The notes under the pieces: model-generated
What the model was told of the DNA's origin: nothing
The model's database searches: none
The model's input: the letters and a program-made list of their open reading frames with translations, nothing else
In this document: positions 7,439 through 15,043 of the stretch, piece after piece
Numbering within the stretch: the stretch's first letter is position 1
Layout: each line of letters starts with the position of its first letter
DNA from: Streptomyces geranii
Lineage (GTDB): Bacteria; Actinomycetota; Actinomycetes; Streptomycetales; Streptomycetaceae
DNA length: 64,000 nt
Direction: 5' to 3'
Assembly (NCBI RefSeq): GCF_002954775.1
Contig: NZ_PJME01000040.1
Span: 1 to 64,000, forward strand
Translations under genes and position numbers: made by a program

Positions 7439-9046
7439 ATGGGACGCAACACTCGTAAACGACGCTCACCACTGGCCGTTCGCGCCGTGGCCGCATCCGC
7501 GGCCCTCGCGATCGGCGGCGGTGGCCTGGTCTGGGCGAATTTCTACGCCTCCGCACATGAGGAGAACGGCGCCCAGAACCGCACGACGGCAGCCGCGTCG
7601 CAGATCGCGACGATCGACTGCCCGGACGTCGGCCAGAAGCTCACCAATGTGCCGGAGAACGCCCGTCAGGGTGTCGCGCAGGAGCTGTCGAAGCTCGACC
7701 AGCAGGTCACGGAGGCCTACAAGCGCCTCGCGGACACGCGTCAGGCGCAGGCCGGGGACGCGAGCTTCGTCACCAACTCCATTCTCAGCCCGCTGAAGGC
7801 CAAGCGGACGGCCACCATCGACCGGATCAACATCAAGATCCGGAACGCGGGCGGTCAGACCGGCCAGGCCGACCAGCTCGCCGGATGCACCGGTGTTCCG
7901 GCCGAGCAGCCGCAGGTCGTCGACGGCAACGGCAACAACGGTGGCAACAACAACGGGAACAACAACGGCGGGAACAACAACAACGGCGGCAACCAGAACG
8001 GCAACAACAACGGGAACAACGGCAACAACAACGGCAATGACCAGGACCAGGGCGACAACGGCCAGGACCAGGGCAATGACGGTCAGGACCAGGGCAACGG
8101 CGGACAGGCCGGCAACGGCCCGGTAGCCGCCGACTTCCAGGACATCACGCAGGTCCAGCCGAACGGCGGCCCGCAGGGCGTCAACGGCAACGGTCTCCCC
8201 GCGAACGGCGACAGCGGTTCGACGGGCTCGTTCACCACGGTCTGTGGCACCAACGAGAACGAGAACCGCAACTCGGACAACGTGATCGTCGCCCCGGGTG
8301 TCAGCAACGGCGCCCAGCACCAGCACGACTACGTCGGCAACCAGGCCAACAACGCGTTCGCGAGCGACCAGGACCTGGCCAACGGCAACACGACCTGCCA
8401 GAACCAGGGCGACAAGTCCTCGTACTTCTGGCCGGTGCTGCGCGTCCAGGACGGTCAGAACGACATCGACGCCAACGCCCCCGGCGGTGGCCAGGACGGC
8501 AACGTCGGCACGATCCTCCAGCCCGCCGAGGCGCAGCTGAAGTTCGTCGGCAACAAGACCAGCGATGTCGTCGCGATGCCGACCGCGCTGCGCATCATCA
8601 CCGGTGACGCCAAGTCCTTCGTGAACGGCCTGAACAACGCCAACACGAACTGGAGCTGCACCGGCTTCGAGGACCGCCAGCTGACGGACAAGTACCCGAT
8701 CTGCCCGCAGGGCAGCTCCGTGGTGCGGACGTCCTTCTTCCAGAGCTGCTGGGACGGACAGAACATCGACAGCGCCAACCACCGGACGCACGTCGACTTC
8801 GTCGAGCAGGACGGCAGCTGCTCCAACGGCTTCCAGGCCATCCCGCAGCTCCAGGTCCGTCTGGTCTACAACGTCGCGGCCCCGCAGATCAACAACGGGC
8901 AGGTCGTCAACCCCTTCGCGGTGGACGCCTTCCCGGACCAGCTGCACAAGCCGATCACCGACCACAACGACTTCATCAACTTCTTCGACCAGAACACGAT
9001 GAACGAGATGGTCCAGTGCATCAACAGCGGTCAGAACTGCCAGTGA
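7439..9046 (+). CDS. Secreted DUF1996 protein with an Asn/Gly-rich linker
   Basis: This is a 535-aa protein starting at ATG 7439 (GAGGAG just upstream). Residues 1-40 contain a basic start and a hydrophobic segment that could be a signal peptide or membrane anchor. A helical region with Cys (about 60-155) is followed by a striking Asn/Gly/Asp/Gln-rich linker (about 160-225, built from GGCAAC and AACAAC-like codons). The C-terminal half (about 260-535) matches DUF1996: FTTVCGTNENENRNSDNVI, the histidine cluster HQHDYVGN and paired Cys residues. DUF1996 occurs in secreted bacterial and fungal proteins of unknown activity. A strong terminator follows. Confidence 0.85.
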   Translation: MGRNTRKRRSPLAVRAVAASAALAIGGGGLVWANFYASAHEENGAQNRTTAAASQIATIDCPDVGQKLTNVPENARQGVAQELSKLDQQVTEAYKRLADTRQAQAGDASFVTNSILSPLKAKRTATIDRINIKIRNAGGQTGQADQLAGCTGVPAEQPQVVDGNGNNGGNNNGNNNGGNNNNGGNQNGNNNGNNGNNNGNDQDQGDNGQDQGNDGQDQGNGGQAGNGPVAADFQDITQVQPNGGPQGVNGNGLPANGDSGSTGSFTTVCGTNENENRNSDNVIVAPGVSNGAQHQHDYVGNQANNAFASDQDLANGNTTCQNQGDKSSYFWPVLRVQDGQNDIDANAPGGGQDGNVGTILQPAEAQLKFVGNKTSDVVAMPTALRIITGDAKSFVNGLNNANTNWSCTGFEDRQLTDKYPICPQGSSVVRTSFFQSCWDGQNIDSANHRTHVDFVEQDGSCSNGFQAIPQLQVRLVYNVAAPQINNGQVVNPFAVDAFPDQLHKPITDHNDFINFFDQNTMNEMVQCINSGQNCQ

Positions 9047-9084
9047 GCCAGTGACCTGCTGAGCAGTCGGCAGTAGCAGTAAGA

Positions 9085-9115
9085 AGCCGGCGGTGGGAAT
9101 CTCCCACCGCCGGCT
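9085..9115. terminator. 14-bp stem bidirectional terminator
   Basis: AGCCGGCGGTGGGA (9085-9098) pairs exactly with 9102-9115 around the loop ATC and is followed by TTCGCTT. It lies between the convergent DUF1996 and lipoprotein genes and can serve both. Confidence 0.85.
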
Positions 9116-9140
9116 TTCGCTTGCCCCCCGTGCGGAGCGA

Positions 9141-9602
9141 TCAGCTGCTGTGACCGCTGCTGTTGTGGCTGCCGCCGGGGTTCATGTGCGCGGAACCCTC
9201 TTCCAGGGCCCCGCCTAGCGAGTCCTGCAGCGCCGCGACCACCTTCTCCTCGCCGACGGCCACCCACTTGCGGCCGACGAGGTAGTAGCCGCCGTAGTCC
9301 TTGGCCCCGCTGAGCCATTCGGCCTGGCCGCGGTCGGTGGCGAACGTCGCGAGGACGTACTTCCCGTCGGAGGTCTTGCAGATGGCCTGGCGGATCGTGT
9401 CCGCGTCCGTCTGCATGTTCGGCTTGCAGCCCGCCTCGCTCGCCAGGTGTTCGAGGCTGCCGGTCGCGGCCACCGGCACCGCGTCGGTGCCGTCGTGCGC
9501 GGAGGCGTGGTCGTCCCCGCTCCCGCCGCCGCAGCCCGTGAGCGCCAGCCCCAGCACAGCCACGGCTCCGGCCGCCGCAAGTTTCGGTCGCGTCAACCTC
9601 AT
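9141..9602 (-). CDS. Small secreted lipoprotein
   Basis: This 153-aa protein has a type II signal peptide with the lipobox LTGC (Cys about residue 24), followed by Gly/Ser and an acidic, His-containing segment. The mature part has two more Cys (EAGCK, AICK) and a compact domain in which the segment containing VLATFATDRG and the WVAVGEEKV strand suggest an alpha/beta fold. No family is recognised. ATG 9602 has GGAGGA seven bases upstream. It is transcribed divergently from the sigma-like membrane protein across a 188-base shared region, so the two could be co-regulated or interact at the outer membrane face. Confidence 0.8.
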   Translation of the reverse strand: MRLTRPKLAAAGAVAVLGLALTGCGGGSGDDHASAHDGTDAVPVAATGSLEHLASEAGCKPNMQTDADTIRQAICKTSDGKYVLATFATDRGQAEWLSGAKDYGGYYLVGRKWVAVGEEKVVAALQDSLGGALEEGSAHMNPGGSHNSSGHSS

Positions 9603-9790
9603 CTGTCGTTCCTCCGGTCGTTCCGACGCCGAGCCGATCGGCCCATGCCGCAGAGGGCCCAGGCAAGGGGCCTCTTCTTCGATACGGCTCCCACGCGCCC
9701 AGCGCTCAATCGGTTCACCTCCCGCCGCACACCCGGGCCCGCGTCCGGCGTGCCAGGTGACCATCCAACGATTCGCTCGTTCTGCTGAAC

Positions 9791-11725
9791 GTGCAGTCAC
9801 AGGATGTCGCCTCGAACCCCAACACCACCACCCGCACCAACGCCAAGGGCCGCGCCGTCGTCGACGTGGAGCAGGCCGAGGCAGCGCTCGTCGAGCACTA
9901 CCCCCGGCTCGTCCGGCTGGCCTATCTGGTGCTGCCGCCGAACCTGGGCCGCGGCCGGCGCGTCCTGACCGCGCACGCCCTCACCCAGCGCGCGCTGCCC
10001 AGGGGACGCACCTCCTCGGCCTCGATCCCGGCCCAGTCCAGGGGCCGCGCGGAGGACCCCGGCTACGCGCTCGTCCGCCTCCAGGTGCTGCGTACGGCAC
10101 TGGCGGCGGGGCAGCCGTGGCGGGGCCGTACGCTGCCGAAGCGGTCGCAGCTGCCGCCGCTGCTCCCCCAGGTGTGGGGCCTGCGCCTCTTCCCGCGCTC
10201 GGGCGGCGCCGACGAACTCGCCCTGGACCAGCGGCTGTCGGAGCTGTCCGGGCCCGCCCGGGCCGCGTACGTCCTGCGCGGTCTGGAGAACCTCCCGGAC
10301 GGCGAGGTCCGCACCACCCTGGAGGCCGCCGGGGTCGACCGGCCGACCGAGGCGCTCCGCGAGGCCGACGAGGTTCCCGCGCAGTACGCGCTGCTCGGAT
10401 CCGCCGAGTTCGACCCCTGCTCGCTGCACGCCCGCCCGACCGACCTGATGCGGCGCAGGCAGCACCTGAAGGCCGCGCTCGTCGCCGCGGCGGCCGTCGC
10501 GGTGTGCGGCGCCCTGCTCGTCAGCGGCGCCGACGGCTGGGCCCCGGACGGCGCCGCCGCCCCCGCCTACGCGCAGAACCCGGCCGCCGAGGCCGCCCTG
10601 GACCCGGCCCAGCTGACCCTCGTTCCCGCCGCCGCCTGGAAGACCTCGGCCCGCACCGACTTCTCCGTCTGGCCCGCGCGCGGCGACCTCGTCGACGACA
10701 GCGCCCTGCTGCGCCGCGCCCTCGCCGTCTGGGCCCGCCCCGGCGAGAAGGTCCAGGTCTCGGCGACCCCGGGCACCCCGTCCGGCGGCCCGGCGGGACC
10801 ACCGCAGCTCCTGTACGCGGGCACGGTCGACGCGGCTCACGTCGTGATCCTGTACGACGGTCTGCGCATCGCCCGGTACGCCGAACCGAAGGACGGCACG
10901 GCCGGGGCCGCGCTCGACTTCGCCCGGGTCGACGGCGCGACCGGCGCCGAGGCCGACGCGGTGGTCCTGGACCGGGCCGACGGCAACGTCCGTTATCTGA
11001 CGGCTCCTTGGGTGCTCAGGGCGGAGATGCGGGACCTGCGCGAACCGGCGGCGACGCCGATCGGCCTGGGGCTGACCGACGGGGTGACCGGGCCGCTGGC
11101 CGGCCCGCTCGCCCAGAAGGGCGCCTGCCAGTCCTGGAACACCCTCCAGGTGACGGACGCCGGTGGCGCCCGCCTGCTGAGCGACCTCGGCGAACTGGTC
11201 CCGGCCCACCTCACCTCGGGCCGCCCGGCCGCACCCCGCGAGGCCTCGGCCCCGGCGGCGCTGGCCTCGTGGGCACCCTTCGCGTGCTCGCTCGCCGCGA
11301 TGCACTCGCAGGGGGTGCGGGCGGTGAACGCCTGGCAGTACGCCGAGCAGAGGCTGCCGGACGGGAGCGGGGCCGCGGACTGGGTGTGCACCCGGGCGGA
11401 GACCTGGCGGGGGGACGGGGCGCGGGTGCTGGCGCAGTTCCATACGCCTGGTGGGCAGTACGGGGCGGTGGCGGCGAAGTCGGAGAGTTCGCCGGCCTGT
11501 GGGCCGCGGGATCCGAACGTGCTGGCGGGTGTGCTGTGGAAGTCGGGGGCCGGTGAGTGGTTCATGCTGGCCGCCGGTTCGGAGAATATGGCTTCGATCA
11601 CGGCTACTGGTGGGGTTAGCTCGACTGTTCGGGGGGCCTTGCTGGCGGCCGAGACCGAGCAGGGCGCCCAGGCGGGGTTGAAGGGGACTTTGAAGGATGG
11701 GCGGGCTATTGGGGGGTTGCGTTAG
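9791..11725 (+). CDS. Single-pass membrane protein with ECF-sigma-like cytoplasmic half and large extracytoplasmic domain
   Basis: This is a 644-aa protein. Residues about 24-70 resemble sigma region 2 (EQAEAALVEHYPRLVRLAYLVL), and residues about 143-192 resemble sigma region 4 (LDQRLSELSGPARAAYVLRGLE, then a weak second helix). The DNA-contacting positions are poorly conserved. One hydrophobic segment (about 226-244) is followed by about 400 extracytoplasmic residues without a recognised domain. I infer a sigma-like protein tethered to the membrane with an external sensor part; a structural relic without DNA binding is equally possible. GTG 9791 has no good ribosome binding site, so the start is uncertain. 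A terminator-like repeat follows the stop. Confidence 0.75.
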   Translation: MQSQDVASNPNTTTRTNAKGRAVVDVEQAEAALVEHYPRLVRLAYLVLPPNLGRGRRVLTAHALTQRALPRGRTSSASIPAQSRGRAEDPGYALVRLQVLRTALAAGQPWRGRTLPKRSQLPPLLPQVWGLRLFPRSGGADELALDQRLSELSGPARAAYVLRGLENLPDGEVRTTLEAAGVDRPTEALREADEVPAQYALLGSAEFDPCSLHARPTDLMRRRQHLKAALVAAAAVAVCGALLVSGADGWAPDGAAAPAYAQNPAAEAALDPAQLTLVPAAAWKTSARTDFSVWPARGDLVDDSALLRRALAVWARPGEKVQVSATPGTPSGGPAGPPQLLYAGTVDAAHVVILYDGLRIARYAEPKDGTAGAALDFARVDGATGAEADAVVLDRADGNVRYLTAPWVLRAEMRDLREPAATPIGLGLTDGVTGPLAGPLAQKGACQSWNTLQVTDAGGARLLSDLGELVPAHLTSGRPAAPREASAPAALASWAPFACSLAAMHSQGVRAVNAWQYAEQRLPDGSGAADWVCTRAETWRGDGARVLAQFHTPGGQYGAVAAKSESSPACGPRDPNVLAGVLWKSGAGEWFMLAAGSENMASITATGGVSSTVRGALLAAETEQGAQAGLKGTLKDGRAIGGLR

Positions 11726-11744
11726 CGAGTGCGGGTCCGGTGGG

Positions 11745-11782
11745 GGCTGGTCGCGCAGTTCCCCGCGCCCCTGACGGGGCGC
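11745..11782 (+). repeat. Dispersed intergenic repeat copy A with hairpin
   Basis: The 28 bases 11745-11772 (GGCTGGTCGCGCAGTTCC, then CCGCGCCCCT) are identical to 29313-29340 and close to the complement of 38898-38924. Here they extend into the hairpin GCGCCCC (11765-11771) / GGGGCGC (11776-11782), which probably terminates the preceding gene. Confidence 0.75.
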
Positions 11783-11814
11783 TTCAGCTCACCGCGCACC
11801 GAACAGCCCCCTAG

Positions 11815-11836
11815 TTGACACTTGCGTCAGCAAGTG
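11815..11836 (+). promoter_or_regulatory. Candidate TetR operator upstream of the diiron-protein operon
   Basis: CACTTGC (11819-11825), spacer GTCA, then GCAAGTG (11830-11836) form a perfect 7-bp inverted repeat that overlaps a TTGACA (11815-11820). This is the usual size and position for a repressor site. A TetR gene lies at the end of the same gene group. Confidence 0.5.
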
Positions 11837-11883
11837 GCCGCAAGGGGGTTCCCCTGCCCCCTACCCGTCAGTACATTGACGCC

Positions 11884-12747
11884 ATGTCCAATATCAAGGC
11901 GCGCAAGGTGTCCTTCTCCTGGGAGGGGACGCCCTTGCACTGGGTGCCGGGGGATCCCTTCACCTCGCACACCATCAATGTGCTGCATCTGCTGCTGCCC
12001 GCCGGTGAGCGGTGGTTCGTGCATGTGTACAAGCAGGTACTGCCCTACATACGGGACGAGCAGCTGCGGGCGGACGTCGTCGGGTTCATCGGGCAGGAGG
12101 CCATGCACTCCCAGGCCCACGACGAAGTCCTCCCGCATCTGCGGGAGTTGGGGCTCGACCCGACGCCGTACACCGCCCAGGTCGACTGGCTCTTCGAGAA
12201 GCTGCTCGGCGACCGGGCCCCGCTGCCGGGGCGGCGGGGTCGCAGGTGGTGGCTGATGGAGCGGGTCGCCGTCATAGCGGCCATCGAGCACTACACGGCC
12301 TTCCTCGGCGACTGGATACTCAACGCCGCCGAGCTGGACCGGCGCGGCGCCGATCCGACCATGCTGGATCTGCTGCGCTGGCACGGCGCCGAGGAGGTCG
12401 AGCACCGGTCGGTCGCCTTCGACCTGTTCATGCATGTCGACGGGGGGTACGCGCGACGGGTGCGGACCTGGCTCAGCGGGCTGCTGGTGATGTTCTTCCT
12501 GTGGCAGCGCGGGGTGCGGTTCTTCATGGCGAACGATCCGGCCCCCGGACTCCGCAAGCCGACCTTCCGGGGCTTCTACGTGCGTGGGAAGCGCGGGCTG
12601 CTGCCGTCCACCTGGGCCATGGCGAGATCGGTGCCCCGCTATCTCGCCCGTGCCTACCACCCCTCCCAGGAGGGCTCGACCGAGCAGGCCGTCGCCTATC
12701 TGGCCTCCTCCCCCGCCGCCATAGCCGCCGACAAGGGCGCCGCCTGA
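11884..12747 (+). CDS. Ferritin-like putative metal-dependent hydrolase / diiron protein (PF10118 type)
   Basis: This is a 287-aa protein with no signal peptide. Glu/His pairs are spaced as in ferritin-like diiron four-helix bundles: the GQEAMHSQAHDE helix, IAAIEHYTAF and HGAEEVEHRSVAFD. The family is usually labelled a predicted metal-dependent hydrolase. The next gene, overlapping by ATGA, encodes a flavin/2Fe-2S reductase, which suggests an electron-fed diiron oxygenase instead; that is inference. ATG 11884 lacks a clear ribosome binding site. A TACATT at 11872-11877 is a possible -10 box and would make the mRNA almost leaderless. Confidence 0.85.
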   Translation: MSNIKARKVSFSWEGTPLHWVPGDPFTSHTINVLHLLLPAGERWFVHVYKQVLPYIRDEQLRADVVGFIGQEAMHSQAHDEVLPHLRELGLDPTPYTAQVDWLFEKLLGDRAPLPGRRGRRWWLMERVAVIAAIEHYTAFLGDWILNAAELDRRGADPTMLDLLRWHGAEEVEHRSVAFDLFMHVDGGYARRVRTWLSGLLVMFFLWQRGVRFFMANDPAPGLRKPTFRGFYVRGKRGLLPSTWAMARSVPRYLARAYHPSQEGSTEQAVAYLASSPAAIAADKGAA

Positions 12748-13826
12748 TGCCCCGGCCGCTGTCCCTCGCCCTCACCGCCGGGGCCGCGCTGCTCGCCCGG
12801 CGGGCCATGCGGCGCCGGATCGAGGGTTCGCCGCTGTGGCCGCTGGGCGCGCTGGCGGAGCCGATCTCCGGCCGGCCCCGCTCACGGGCACTGCGGCTGA
12901 CGGTCGCCGCGCATGAGGCCGTCGCCGAGGGGGTCGTACAACTATGGCTGGAGGGGCGGGAGTTGCCGGGCTGGGAGCCCGGGGCGCATCTCGACCTGGT
13001 GCTGCCCTCGGGGCTCGTACGGCAGTACTCGCTGTGCGGGGACCCGGCGGACAGTTCGGCCTACACGATCGCCACGCGGCTGGTGCCGGACGGGCGCGGG
13101 GGCTCGCGCGAGGTGCACGAGGGGCTGCGGGCGGGCATGACCGTCGAGGTGCGGGGGCCGCGCAACCGTTTCCCGCTGGCCCCGGCTCCGGCGTACGTCT
13201 TCGTGGCCGGCGGTATCGGCATCACGCCGATCCTGCCGATGATCCGGTCGGTGGCGGATCAACCCGGGCTGGAATGGCGGCTGTTGTACTGCGGGCGCAG
13301 TCGGGCCTCGATGCCCTACCTCGCCGAGGTCGAGAAGCTGGGGGCGGGTACGGGTCGGGGCAGGGTGACCGTCGTCGCCGAGGACGAGGACGGGTTGCCC
13401 GATCTCGACTCGCTGTTCGCGGGTGTGGCCGCCGAGTTGCCCGAGGGGACCGCCGTCCACTGCTGTGGGCCGGAGGGGTTGATGGCCGCTGTCGAGGCGC
13501 GGATTCCCGAGGGGGCCGTGCTGCGCCTTGAGCGCTTCAGCGGGCGGGCGGCGGGCGGGGGCGATCACGCCTTCGAGGTCGAACTCCGGCGCAGCGGGCG
13601 GACGTTGACGGTGGCCGCCGACTCGACCGTGCTCGCCGCCGTGCGGAAGGAGCTGCCCGACACGGCGTACTCGTGCGAGCAGGGGTTCTGCGGGACCTGC
13701 CAACAGCGGGTGCTGGGAGGGGAAGTGGACCATCGGGACGAGCTGCTGACCGATGCCGAACGGGCGGGCTCGATGCTGATCTGTGTGTCGCGGGCACGGC
13801 GCGGTCCACTTGTGCTGGATTTGTGA
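12747..13826 (+). CDS. Phthalate-dioxygenase-reductase-type oxidoreductase (FMN/FAD, NAD(P)H, 2Fe-2S)
   Basis: This 359-aa reductase starts at ATG 12747, overlapping the upstream stop (ATGA). After a short hydrophobic, basic N-terminus come a flavin-binding barrel (QYSLCGDP, the RxYS-like flavin motif), an NAD(P)H domain (FVAGGIGITPILPMI) and a C-terminal plant-type [2Fe-2S] ferredoxin domain with CEQGFCGTCQ and a later Cys (LICVSRA). It would pass electrons from NAD(P)H via flavin to the iron-sulfur centre and then to a partner, most simply the diiron-like protein encoded just upstream. Confidence 0.92.
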   Translation: MPRPLSLALTAGAALLARRAMRRRIEGSPLWPLGALAEPISGRPRSRALRLTVAAHEAVAEGVVQLWLEGRELPGWEPGAHLDLVLPSGLVRQYSLCGDPADSSAYTIATRLVPDGRGGSREVHEGLRAGMTVEVRGPRNRFPLAPAPAYVFVAGGIGITPILPMIRSVADQPGLEWRLLYCGRSRASMPYLAEVEKLGAGTGRGRVTVVAEDEDGLPDLDSLFAGVAAELPEGTAVHCCGPEGLMAAVEARIPEGAVLRLERFSGRAAGGGDHAFEVELRRSGRTLTVAADSTVLAAVRKELPDTAYSCEQGFCGTCQQRVLGGEVDHRDELLTDAERAGSMLICVSRARRGPLVLDL

Positions 13827-13882
13827 ACATCCTCGGTCGGACCGGTCCGTTGGGGGCCGTAATCGATCGGTAAGGTGTTCGC

Positions 13883-14608
13883 ATGACAACCGGGGTTCGC
13901 CGCAGAATGGGAGTCGAGGAACGCCGGCAGCAGTTGATCGGCGTCGCCCTCGAACTGTTCAGCCGCCGCTCGCCCGACGAGGTCTCCATCGATGAGATCG
14001 CGTCGGCCGCGGGCATCTCGCGCCCACTCGTCTACCACTACTTCCCCGGCAAACTCAGCCTGTACGAGGCCGCGTTGAAGCGCGCGTCGGACGATCTGGC
14101 GGGCCGGTTCGTGGAACCGCGGGAGGGTCCGCTGGGGGCCCGGCTGCTGCGGGTGATGCGCCGGTTCTTCGACTTCGTCGACGAACACGGCCCCGGTTTC
14201 GCGGCGTTGATGCGCGGCGGGCCCGCGGTGTCGGCGGACGGGGTGCGGGCGGCGGCCGGCAACGCCTCGGCGACGAACGCGCTCATCGACGCCGTACGCC
14301 AGGCCGCCTACGTCCAGATCCTGTCGCATCTGGAGCTGGTCCCCGAACAGGCGCCCGCCCGGCTGGAGTTGGTCATCCGGACGTGGATATCGCTGGTCGA
14401 GTCGACCGCGCTGATCTGGCTGGACGGGCGGCGGGTGCCGCGGGCCGAGCTGGAGGCGCAGCTCGTGCACGACTTCGCGGCGCTGGCCGCCGTAAGTGCC
14501 GCCTATGACGAGGAGATGGCCGCGCTGCTGCGGCGGATGCTCAAGCAGGAGCCCGCCGACGGCCCGTTCACCGACCTCGTCACCCGGCTCATCTCGCTCG
14601 CCTCATAG
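13883..14608 (+). CDS. TetR-family transcriptional regulator
   Basis: This is a 241-aa protein. The N-terminal helix-turn-helix (about residues 12-58) has the family pattern IDEIASAAGISRPLVYHYFPGK, and the long helical C-terminal half would bind a ligand and dimerise. It begins 56 bases after the reductase stop in the same direction, so it may be co-transcribed with, and probably represses, the upstream operon whose promoter carries an inverted repeat. The ligand is unknown. It is convergent with the tautomerase gene, with only 29 bases between the stops. Confidence 0.92.
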   Translation: MTTGVRRRMGVEERRQQLIGVALELFSRRSPDEVSIDEIASAAGISRPLVYHYFPGKLSLYEAALKRASDDLAGRFVEPREGPLGARLLRVMRRFFDFVDEHGPGFAALMRGGPAVSADGVRAAAGNASATNALIDAVRQAAYVQILSHLELVPEQAPARLELVIRTWISLVESTALIWLDGRRVPRAELEAQLVHDFAALAAVSAAYDEEMAALLRRMLKQEPADGPFTDLVTRLISLAS

Positions 14609-14637
14609 CCGGTCCGTAGTCGATTCGTTCGGCCGGG

Positions 14638-14994
14638 TCAGGCGTCGAACTTGCGGTAGGAGTCGTCGAGTTCGCGGACCTCGACCGAGGCGTGCAGGGC
14701 GAGGCCCTCGACCGGCTTCACATGGGTGCGGACCAACTCCAGTACGGCTTCCGTCAGTTGGTTCTTCGTCTCGGTCGTGCGTCCGGTCAGCATGCCGATC
14801 CAGACGTGCACGACGGCGTGGCCCTCGCTCTCCGCGCCCACCGTGGTGTCCTCGGTGCGGCGGAACTGTGTCTTGCACGCCTCGGGCTTCGCCTTCGCCG
14901 TCGCGACGACCTCCTCGTGCAGCGCGAGCGCGAACGCGCGCCGGTCGAAGGCCTCGGCCAGCGGTTCCGAGTAGTCGACGGTGATCTGCGGCAT
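14638..14994 (-). CDS. Tautomerase-superfamily protein, 5-carboxymethyl-2-hydroxymuconate isomerase-like
   Basis: This 118-aa protein begins MPQITVDYS, so removal of Met leaves the catalytic N-terminal proline typical of tautomerases. The length and the segments HVWIGMLTGRT and LHASVEVREL fit the CHMI (HpaF) family, which isomerises a homoprotocatechuate breakdown product. No other homoprotocatechuate pathway gene is nearby, so the natural substrate is uncertain. Confidence 0.8.
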   Translation of the reverse strand: MPQITVDYSEPLAEAFDRRAFALALHEEVVATAKAKPEACKTQFRRTEDTTVGAESEGHAVVHVWIGMLTGRTTETKNQLTEAVLELVRTHVKPVEGLALHASVEVRELDDSYRKFDA

Positions 14995-15043
14995 GGGTCA
15001 AACCCCTGTTCTACGACTGCTACGACGGCATGGTCAGCCCACC

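Noticed and set aside
7919..8110. CRISPR-like or satellite array in the AACAAC/GGCAAC-rich stretch
   Set aside because: It is an in-frame coding linker (Asn/Gly/Asp/Gln) without fixed repeat-spacer periodicity.
7466..8965. A 499-codon minus-strand frame opposite the DUF1996 gene
   Set aside because: It is Val/Leu/Arg-rich low complexity produced by the complement of the Asn/Gly-rich gene.
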